Origin: Nipponacmea schrenckii
Taxonomy: Eukaryota; Mollusca; Gastropoda; Lottiidae
Assembly (NCBI GenBank): GCA_030562195.1
Contig: CM060199.1
Span: 16,636,338-16,700,337, forward strand
Length of the DNA: 64,000 nt
Direction: 5' to 3'
Shown here: in pieces, positions 26,401-36,500 of the stretch
Numbering within the stretch: the first letter of the stretch is position 1
Layout of the letters: each line of letters starts with the position of its first letter
Made by a program: the position numbers and the translations under genes
The notes under the pieces: generated by a model
Told to the model about the DNA's origin: nothing
The model's database searches: none
The model's input: only the letters and a program-made list of their open reading frames with translations

Positions 26401-28993
26401 TTCTTTAATACTAGTAACTAATGGGTAGGTTCCATATACTACAAATAGATTCTTTTTCTCATGGTCATCAAGATCCGTAAATCATAACTTTCTGCAACGG
26501 TTTGGGTTTATGAAGGTGGAAAACGTCATACGATAAGAACAATCTTTGTCAGACAGTTACATTAACTAAGTCGTTCTCGATTTCTGTCGAGAAATCTTTT
26601 ACGCACAACCTGCAGCACACAGGACCTCATTTTTTGCTTGTCCCTCCCAAACAATTTGACGTTCTTCTACCACAAGACAACGGAAACGGTAAATCCGAAA
26701 ATATTACCACTTAAAACACATGCTGTCAGCTTACACTAGAACGATGTCGTCGTATTTTGAACGATGATTCGAATAACGATACCAGTATTATTATCTGCCC
26801 ATTACTGAATATTACTGAACTTGTAGTTTTATCTTTCTAGCTGTAGAACTACAGATGCAGAACAACTGATATCTGACGAGGCATCCGGAAATCCAGAAAG
26901 AAGTGAAAATGATACAATAGTTACCTTCAAAATAACTGCCTTTAAATTTATAGAGTCAAATCAAGTGAATTTTAGATGTATTGTGATGGCTTGTAAGGAT
27001 GGTGATACAAAATGCCAACAGGTAGTGATAATGCTAATTTCAGGAAATGAGTTTTAAAGTAAGACTGTACACAAGTAGTCGGAGAATTTTAGATCACATG
27101 AAGTGATATTACGTAATTGGAAGACTATACTAGAAGTTACGAACTGAAAACAGGCCTCAGATGAAATCCATCATATCTGTTAGTTAAAGTTATTATTACA
27201 ACTACAACAGATATGATATGACATGTTTAAAAAATACTCATAACAAGCAAACCAGAACATCATGCTTGCTTTTTACTTTGCTTTCTTGTATTTTTATGAC
27301 CTGTTCTTTACTGGATTTCGCCCATACTGTTCATCGAGTATCAAACTATTTCCACAAAGTCTAGTCTAACGAATTGGCCCGAATAACCAACGTGTTTTTT
27401 TTATTTCAGCAATGCATACCATCGCCGGAAACGTCGCGTCGCAAACGAGACGCCAATACTCTCAGGAAACAGGTGATTGGGTCTCTGATTATTACAGACG
27501 GGAGAAGTCCTGATGCCAGTGTAAATGACGAAGAACAATGTGCATCAAGAGAACTCAACAACTTGTCTTATAATGATGGTAAGGATTATGGCGGCGTTAA
27601 TAAAAGACGGATTCCGTGGAATCCGTCTTTTATTAATCTGCGGAATCCGTTTTTAATTAATGTCATGTCACATAATCCTAGGAATACGCGTATTTTACGA
27701 ACGCGTTAATAAAAATTAAACGCGTAAATCCGTCTTTTAGTAACGCCGTGACTATAATCCACCGAGTCCGTGGATTTAAAGAAAAGGAAAAAAAAAGCAG
27801 TGATGTCGAGAATTAGATACCTATGTAAATAACAAACTATACATAAGTAATAGGCAAAGGCCCGTTATTACGGTTGTTACGCCTAGGTCTTAAAGTTTGG
27901 CCTCCCATCGAACCTGGCTCAATGATGTGTAGGCCTACAGACGTAGCATCAGCATGGTCCCCGAGTACGGCATAGTACGGCGAAACGTAGGTCGACAACA
28001 TTCGCCATCTCTCGGTGGCCAGTGGTACCCGCAGACATAATATTTGGCACGCAGAACGTGCAAAGGCTGGCACGGTTTTGATATTGCTGGGGGAAAAGGG
28101 CGTCCGACTCAGAGTGCCGGCGGTTAGAGACTAAAAGTGAGGGTATAGTGAATTCACCTCATGGAAGGCCGGTGTTCAGAGGCACTCTAGTCCAAGCCTG
28201 TAGAGGTGGAAATAATGGGCTATGTGGAACTCAACTGTAGTGTAGACTTCCAGCCTGGGTGGCATTGCTGATCCGAGATTTCCAATATTAGGGCCACAAG
28301 GGGTGGGGTGGGACTTGATGTGAACATACAATGCCATGTCAACATTGCCCGACTACCGTAGGCGCTGCTATGATGCAGTGAGTGACCCACTTCCCTTTAC
28401 ACCTCGGGATTAAATGATTTATTAATAATTCATTCCCATCTATATTGTAAAAGAAATACTGGTGCAGGGGGCTCCACAAAATTCTTTTATTAATCCCGGA
28501 GGACCGCTCTTTAAAACAAATCCGCGGATTCTGCGGATTATAGTCACGACGTAGAGGCTTGCTTTAAAAATCCGCGGATTTCGCGGATTATTTGTCATTA
28601 ATAAAAGACGGATTCCGCGGATTAATAAAAGACGGATTCCGCGGAATCCGTCTTTTATTAACGCCGAAAAGACAAAAGGTTTTCAACATTCCCATGTTTG
28701 ATAGTCGGGGGTAAAGATACTTGCATTTCTGTGATACCTTAGTAAACGTGTTTTCTTTTTTAACTGCAAGATTGCTCTTTCTAATTTTAGATCCATCGTC
28801 AACCAGCTGCTTTGAGTTAACAGAAGTTTTAGTTGTTATCGCCACTCTGTCTGTTGTACTTGTCCTGGTCATGATAGCAGTCACTCTGTTAACTGTACGT
28901 TATATACGAAACAGACAATCGAAGGTTGATAACTTACATTTTAAAGACGACAGGCCCACGTTTACCATCCCAAGAGCTTCCGTAGCAACTTAA
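23415..28993 (+). CDS. EGF-ZP transmembrane protein, gene 2 of 3
   Basis: Ten coding exons: 23415-23463, 23936-24067, 24371-24493, 24752-24969, 25443-25594, 25917-26053, 26349-26424, 26841-27021, 27410-27578 and 28791-28993. All have GT-AG borders and total 1440 nt (479 residues). The signal peptide begins MYKWYYLVLFCVVYTIG. A six-Cys EGF-type exon (17-60) and an EGF (61-101, CSESCLNGGYC) follow. ZP-N covers about 102-225 with four Cys. ZP-C to about 358 keeps both DSC and FRC cysteines. RRKR at 366-369 is the furin-type site. The transmembrane helix is about 425-448 and the tail contains FTIPRASVAT. The intron phases match genes 1 and 3 exactly. The ZP-N exon (218 nt) is longer than in its paralogs (191 nt). 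An acceptor (ATATTACAG) one base before the ATG suggests an untranslated first exon. Specific function unknown. Confidence 0.9.
27592..28666. mobile_element. foldback element with hairpin ends, in gene 2 intron 9
   Basis: The ends are inverted copies of CGGCGTTAATAAAAGACGG followed by ATTCCG(T/C)GGAATCCG. Each end is itself a near-perfect palindrome: AAAGACGGATTCC then GGAATCCGTCTTT. Inside, GTAACGCCGTGACTATAATCC (about 27738-27758) and GGATTATAGTCACGACGT (about 28534-28551) form a second inverted pair. The core at about 27850-28400 is clearly more GC-rich than its surroundings and I do not recognise it. No transposase frame and no clear target-site duplication were seen. It lies wholly within the intron before the transmembrane exon of gene 2. 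Confidence 0.7.
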
Positions 28994-29173
28994 AGTTACA
29001 CTCTATTTTGAATGGAAACTGTTCACAATCAAGATCTCACAAAAAAATATAATTTGAATACCACGTTGTCGTCGAAGTGTATATCAAGCATGTTTGTTAA
29101 ACTAGATTAAGTTAAAACGTGAAATCAAGATCGCATTGAGAAAAGGATATCACTTTGAAATTAACTTTCTTTG

Positions 29174-29179
29174 AATAAA
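29174..29179 (+). terminator. possible polyadenylation signal of gene 2
   Basis: AATAAA lies about 180 nt after the gene 2 stop codon in sequence with no other features. Confidence 0.45.
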
Positions 29180-29568
29180 GGACATATCAAGTTTACATGA
29201 TAAATTCATTCAAATCAGAAATCGATATGGCCATAGGAATACCACAAGGATACCACTATGTCTTTGAAATCCACCATCTTTGTGTTATATGTATAATATG
29301 TTGTTTGTGTATACAATTTGATTTATGTTCAATATTTTTAAAATTAAACAATTTCATTTATTTTCTGTGTTCACTATTACTGATACAGAGAAAGAAAAAT
29401 GATATATTAAATACGAATGTCTTAGGATGGATCATTTCAACCTTGACGGGTTCTGATCACACCGTTTTACTCGAGTCCTTATCGGCGTGTCAATATATAT
29501 AAAGGTTTTTAGGAAAAAGGAAATTTATCTTTAAGTCGAAAAAAACAGATTCTATGGAGATCGCCATT

Positions 29569-31805
29569 CGCGGTGTGAAGTTGGCTCGTTATTCGTTATT
29601 CGGGATTCGGGATTCGCGAATCCCGAATAACGAGCAGCTTGTTATTCGTTATTGGTGAATATCGAATAAGGAGCTGCTTGTTTTTCGTTATTCGCGAATC
29701 CCGAATAACGAGCAGCTTGTTATTCGTTATTGGTGAATATCAAATAACGTGCTGCTTGTTATTCGTTATTCGCGAATCCCGAATAACGAGCTGCTTGTTT
29801 TTCGTTATTCGCGAATCCCGAATAACGAGCTGCTCGATATTCGTTATTCGAGATTGAAACACAGGAAGCTCTCAGGATAGAAACAGTTGAATTTGGAAAA
29901 GGACAGATTTAAGGCGAGGCATGCTTACTTTTACCGACTTTTTCTGTTTTCCATATATATTACTATAATTGGATGCTCAATTTGAATCCTGAATAACGAG
30001 CTGCTTGTTTTTCGTTATGAGCTCGAATCCCGAATAACGAACTGCTCGGTATTCGGGATTCGTTATTCAAGATTGAAACACAGGAATCTCTCAGGATAGA
30101 AACAGTTGAATTTTGGAAAGGACGAATGTAAGGCGAGGCATGCTTACTTTTACACAGACACTTTTTGTTTTCCATTTATTAATATAATTCGGGGCTCACT
30201 TTGAATCCCGAATAATGGAGCAGCTTCTTATTCCTCATTCGCGAATCCCGAATAAGGAGCTGCTTGGTTTTCGTTATTAGCGAATCCCGAATAACGAGCT
30301 GCTTGTTTTTCTTTATCCGCGAATCCCGAATAATTCGTAATTTAATTCAAGATTGAAACACAGTAAGCTGTCAAGATAGAAACAGTTGAATTTGGAAAAG
30401 GACCAATTTAAGGCGAGGCATGCTTACTTTTACAGGCACTATCTGTTTTCCATATATAACTATAATTGGTTATTCGTTATTCGAGATTGAAACACAGGAA
30501 GCTCTCAGGATTGAAAAAGTTGAATTTGGAAGAGGACAAATTTAAGGCGAGGCATGCGTACTTTACGGGCACTTTCTGTTTTCCATATATATTACTATAA
30601 ATGGGTGCTCACTTTGAATCCCGAAAAACGAACTTTATCTCTATTGCTCGAAATAGCTATGAAAATCTGATACTCTATGTTATCATCCATAGTTATTCAA
30701 TTTTCATATGACAATAAGTTATGTAAAACGTGAATTACTCGGGGTTTAGGTAATCCTTTATTTCTTTGATGCAATTATATGGGAAAGGCCACAAGATCAA
30801 CAAACAGAGTAACAGCTGCTGACAAATAATAATATGAGGAACGCATCACATTTATTCAAAATCTACAAACTACCCCTTAATGTCAATTGTTTCATTTTTG
30901 TATTCATAAACGGAAGAAAGATATTTTATATGAAATTGAAGAAAAGCAGCGAAAGAGAGCAAAATTCATGATAAATAAGCATTGAGAGTTTTTGACCTTT
31001 TCTTACAAAGATATATAGTATTATGAAAATAAAGGATATTTGAAGGAAGTTTGCTTTTAATTCTTATAATATGACTGAGACGACCTAGATCCTACCAACA
31101 TACGACAGTAATATATATGGAAAACAGAAAGTGTCTGTAAAAGTAAGCATGCCTCGTCTAAAATCAGTCATTTTCCAAATTCAACTGCTTCTATCTTGAC
31201 AGCTTACTGTGTTTCAATTTTGAAATGCGAATACCGAATAACTAGCAGCTCGTTATTCGGGATTCGCCAATAACGAAAACCAAGCAGCTCCTTATTCGGG
31301 ATTCGCGAATGACGAATAACAAGCTGACCATTATTCTTTGTTTCAAAGTGAGAACCCAATTATAGTAATATATATGGAAAACAGAAAGTGCCTGTAAAAG
31401 TAAGCATGCCTCGCCTTAAATTGGTCCTTTTCCAAATTCAACTGTTTCAATCCTGAGAGCTTCCTATGTTTCAATCTCGAATAACGAATCGCGAATACCG
31501 AGCAGCTCGTTATTCGGGATTCGCGGATAAAGAAAAACAAGCAGCTCGTTATTCGGGATTCGCGAATAACGAAAAACAAGCAGCACGTTATTCGGGATTC
31601 GCGAATAACGAATAACAAGCAGCACGTTATTTGATATTCACCAATAACGAATAACAAGCTGCTCATTATTCGGGATTCGCGAATAACGAAAAACAAGCAG
31701 CTCCTTATTCGATATTCACCAATAACGAATAACAAGCTGCTCGTTATTCGGGATTCGCGAATCCCGAATCCCGAATAACGAATAACGAGCCAACTTCACA
31801 CCGCC
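29569..31805. mobile_element. long-inverted-repeat foldback element with 10-bp target duplication
   Basis: The left end reads GCGGTGTGAAGTTGGCTCG and the right end is its exact inverse (CGAGCCAACTTCACACCGC). The direct repeat GATCGCCATT flanks both sides (29559-29568 and 31806-31815), as expected for a target-site duplication. The arms (about 29569-30640 and 31105-31805) are tandem repeats. Units rich in GTTATTCGGGATTCGCGAAT alternate with a roughly 100-bp unit containing AAGGCGAGGCATGCTTACTT. The middle, about 30640-31100, is unique AT-rich sequence with no gene. Tandem-repeat arms plus a 9-10-bp duplication match foldback (FB) or Mutator-like non-autonomous elements. No transposase is present. 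Confidence 0.85.
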
Positions 31806-31815
31806 GATCGCCATT

Positions 31816-33584
31816 TTAGATATCTCACGTAAAAACACTACACTAATGGTAATGAAAAGGGTCAATTATTATGGAGGTATGACGTTGCCAAATTTCTCAA
31901 TTGTATTGTAGCTTTGAAATACCAATGTAGTGTTAAACAAACCGAATCGAGAATTTTGGCAAAGTTATACACCTCCATAAATAATATGAGGATAGCATTG
32001 TACATGCTTTCTATAAAAGAAGCGAAGTTTCGCTTTCACATTTTATTTCAACGCAATTTTAACCCATTATTTAAATTTTTGAAAGTAAACAACCCAGAAG
32101 CCATATATGTCTTAATTTATTCTTACATTTTGAAGTATTTAAAGATACAAGTTACCCAAAGAGGATCAAACTATCAGGTTACATCCTCAATATACAGGCT
32201 ATTATATATATATATATATATATATATACTATTTACCACAAAGACGACCATGTCTCTTTAAGACAGTCTATTTAACGCCGAAATTCACATCTTTTGACAC
32301 TCATCTAAGAGCTTCATAACTCACGTTTATAAGATGGAAATTTGTGATTCATTTTTATCAAACCTGTCCAAAAAATGACGTTGACATGCACGAAAGATAT
32401 CCAAGTTCCGTGTTTTTCTGTAAATGAATCAGTTATTTCAAAACAGAATTGACACTTATATCACAAAGGTAGAATTTGATTGTTCTCTCATTGTATATGT
32501 TCTTCTCACGACATATTGGTGGTCTTATTACACCCGAGGCAAACTTCAACTGAAAAGAACTATTTAAAGTTATCTCGCCTGTCGAGTTTGGAAACCCACC
32601 CATTTCTGACGAATGTATTCAAAAGTAGCTTGAGATTGTAATTTACAACTGCCATCAAAGAACATGGACTGTATTTGTTCCATTCATGGTTAATATTACC
32701 TCAAGGTTGTTTTTCTGTCAATCAAAAAGTAAGTGCCTGTGTTTTTATAATTAGTCGTATACTCTTTGAAAGCATTCATACAATCAAGTTAATAGCAATT
32801 GCAAACGAAGAGGTCGCGGAAATATGATTCTATTTCCAGTTTGACATGACAAACGATGTGGATGAATGATACGTTGAGCAGAATTGTGACAGTAAAAGTG
32901 TACCGTCGTCAATTACATAACGTTTGACATATCACATTTGCAGTGAGCATATTTTCTGAAGATCGTCAACGACATAAAAATTGAAGGGAAATTTCATTTC
33001 AGAGTCATTTTATGTACTTTGTTTGATAACCAATCCATAACTCAATGTTTTAGACTGAGGTCCTTCATTTGTAGTGACATATGCAGCTAGAAAAAAGCCC
33101 TTAATTCTAAAGCTCAAGTCACAAAGAGAAAACTGGTGTAGATATCAATTGAGTCAATTCGCCATCCTGGATCATTCCAGATGGAGTTAGGAGCCAGGTG
33201 TTCAAAGAATTCATATGAAACTTTGATACCTAATACTGCTTAGTCCAAAGTGACAACATCTTTTTGAATGAAAACCCGGTGGTCAGTGACAAGAATCATT
33301 GCATATGGCCTACTTTTTGAGACATTTTTATTCACGTGATGATTACTTTATTATAAAGTTAATTTATATGATACTATAGTAACACTCTGACCAATTTACA
33401 ACTGTTTTTAAGTATTATTTATTTTCAGTCAAATACTTCGTCTTCATTACCATCAAAGACGTCAAATTTGACATGATTGACAGCTTACTAGAGGAAAAAA
33501 ATTATATTTTTTACGTTCCTACATGGGAATAGTACTTTAAGCAATCAGGATGTTTATTTCCTTCATATATTTCAGAAATTACAA
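31816..33584. other. intergenic region upstream of EGF-ZP gene 3
   Basis: AT-rich sequence between the foldback element and gene 3. A (TA)n microsatellite sits at 32203-32228. An open frame running into that microsatellite shows no domain. I found no promoter motif I would defend. Confidence 0.45.
32203..32228. repeat. (TA)n microsatellite
   Basis: Uninterrupted TA dinucleotides over about 26 bases. Confidence 0.95.
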
Positions 33585-36500
33585 ATGGCGTGGATGTTGT
33601 TTTATGTGGTGTATTTGATATTATTGGGTAAGGATTCTTTTATGATCATTATATGCTAAGGGCCTGGTTATATGAGGCGGGCCAGCCCGGTTGAGCGGGC
33701 TGGCCCGGTTTGCCGGGTGGCTCGGTTCTGACGTCACTGTAGTCAATTTCTATGGATTTACTCAAACGCATTTATATGGAAAGCGGGCCAGCCCGGGTAG
33801 CCGGGCTCCCCGGTTTCTAGACCGGGAAGCCCGGCTATCCGGGCCAGCCCGGTATTCACATAAACACGATTTTACGACTTAGCCCGGGCTAGTGCACCAT
33901 AGCGCATGCGTACAACATACTTTTATTAAACAACATGGCTTCCAAGAACCAAAACAAAAGAAAACTTCCCTCAAAATAAGATGGGATTCAACAATCTAGG
34001 CGGTTTTCCTGGTCTCCAGAAATGATAAAGGAGTTAATTGGGTGTCTAGCTGCCTACAAAACCAACATGGAGTATCAAGGCAAGGATTTCAATGCAGATA
34101 GGCCAGTGCAATACGAATGGCTCCGACAGAGAATGAGTGACATTTTCGCTGACAATGAGTATGATGCATTTGGACCAACTGATTTACCTGCAACACCTAA
34201 GGACATTAAAAGTCTTGATCAAAACGAGCTTTCAATCTTTGAAGCATCCTTAAAAACTGCCAAATCGAAGACCAAAACGGGTTATAATAGAATACAAGAA
34301 AAGATCAAAGAGATTCGGCAAAGTTTCAATTCTGCATCCGAAAAGGGCACCAGGTCAGGCAGGGGTAGAATCGTCTTCGAGTATTATGAGGAACTCGCCA
34401 AAATTTATAAAGGTTCACCATCAACAGAAAAATTGCCCTTCGGAATTGATACTGATGCTGCGACAGATAGACCTAGATCTAATTCAACTGACTCTTTCGA
34501 TGCCGATATCTTTGTTGTAGATTCGCAATCAGAAGATAATATTACCGGACAGGCTGGGCAAGAGGTTCACAGTGATGACGATGAACCAGTGGTGAAACAG
34601 AAGAAAACAGACAATGTGGTACCAAAACTTATTGATGACAAACGTCGACATATGGAACGACGACTATCAGCTGCTCAGCGTGACCAGCTATTACTAGAAG
34701 AAAGCAGACAAGACATAGAGACGAAGAGAAAGCTTGCTAATATCATTAAAGAATCTGCAGCAACTTCAGCAAAGTCTTTTGATAAATTAACTGAAGGCTT
34801 TCTGAGTATTGGACAAGGTTTGACCCAAGCAATTGGCTTACTTGCTCAATCACTTGCTACCACGAACAATAGACCCAACTCCCAGTTTCATGGGGAACCG
34901 TTGAATTTTGGATCACCAAACCATATGCAATCCTATTCCGAAAATTCTATTCCGAATCACGCATTTGAAACATCTAGGCCTCCGTATAGACCGGTTCCAC
35001 ATCAGTTTAATCTATCCTCACAACGTGGTGCCGGAAATTTTGAAAACGATCGCCCAAATATTGCTATGATATATCGTAATCTTGAAAATCCAAGTCCACC
35101 ATAGTGTACCTCATGCATCAGTTTATTGAATAACATTATTTCAAAAATATGTTTGATATTTTGACTCTTCCATCAATAATATTGATATGGACTATTTAGT
35201 TCTGTTTGGTGTTTATTTGACATGTTTGAGGATTAGGGGAGTTTGTTACTGACTTTTTATTCAAGTGGGGTTATTTTTTTAAATAATAGAAAACAAGTTG
35301 TTTTTATATTGATATTATTAATTTTCTTTCATTATGTATTTTCTTGCAAAATAAAGTGTTCAACATACCAAACATAGTTACAAACATCTTAACAATATGT
35401 GGGACTTTTTAAAGGTTTACTGGTAATTGATTGGCTGTTACATGACACCATTATCTGGCAGATTATCCCGTACATAGTTTTTCAACACATCCCTGACAGC
35501 TTCCCCTTCTCCAGTGTTACAAGAATATATCATATCAGCACGATTGTCCTGACCAGTTTCCATTACCATCATTTGAGCTCGCACCAAGTCTTCATCCACA
35601 TCAATTCTATTGAGCTCACAATAATTGTGTAGAACAAAACAGCTGTAAACAATAAGAGGCACAGATTCTAGTTTTAAGTTGATCGATTTGGTAAGAATTG
35701 ACCAACGAGCTTTAAGTCTACCATAGGCACATTCAATTGGATTCCTAGCAGAACGCAACATGTTGTTAAAAATCACCTGTTCGTTGGATAAACATGTTGA
35801 ATATTCTTTCATACAGAAAGGTGTTAAAGCATATGCAGGATCTCCAATAAGATAGTTGGGAATCTTGTGTTGTCCAGGTAATAAGGATCGATAGGAAATC
35901 GGCAAATCGTTGTTTTTCAGTTTATTATTTATACTCCAATTAGCAAATACCTTGCCGTCATGTACACTACCAGGCCATTTGCAATCGACATCCATAAATA
36001 TTCCCACACTGTCGCAAACACTTTGAACATTTATAGAAAAGAACTGTTTATAACAGTAATAGTCTTGGGAAAATTCAGGTGGACGTAGTATTGGAATATG
36101 AGTTCCATCAACACATCCGAATGCTTGTGTCATACCGAATTTAACCTCAAATGCAGCTACTTTACTTTTCATTTCTTGATCAGTTTTAGGCAAGTACAAG
36201 TACCGACTCCCTAGTTCATATGTGATAACCCTGCAAACTTGTTCCACAACAACAGAAACTGTTGAGAGTGCCACACCAAATGTGTTGGCTGTCATAGCAA
36301 ATGACCCTGTGTCTTTCAAAACGTACAATGTTATAGCTAGTTTCTTCTCAACGGTCAAAGCTGTATAATTAGGTGATGCGCGGTTAGGTGCAATAAACGG
36401 GCGCAATTCGTTTGCCAACTGCTCAAAATTATGTTTGGACATTCGAAAATTCTTCTTCCAGTCTACATCGGTTAAAACACCAGAGTTCATATTTTGCCAC

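Noticed and set aside
31914..32261. 115-codon plus-strand frame
   Set aside because: It ends in the TA microsatellite and has no domain or coding-like composition.
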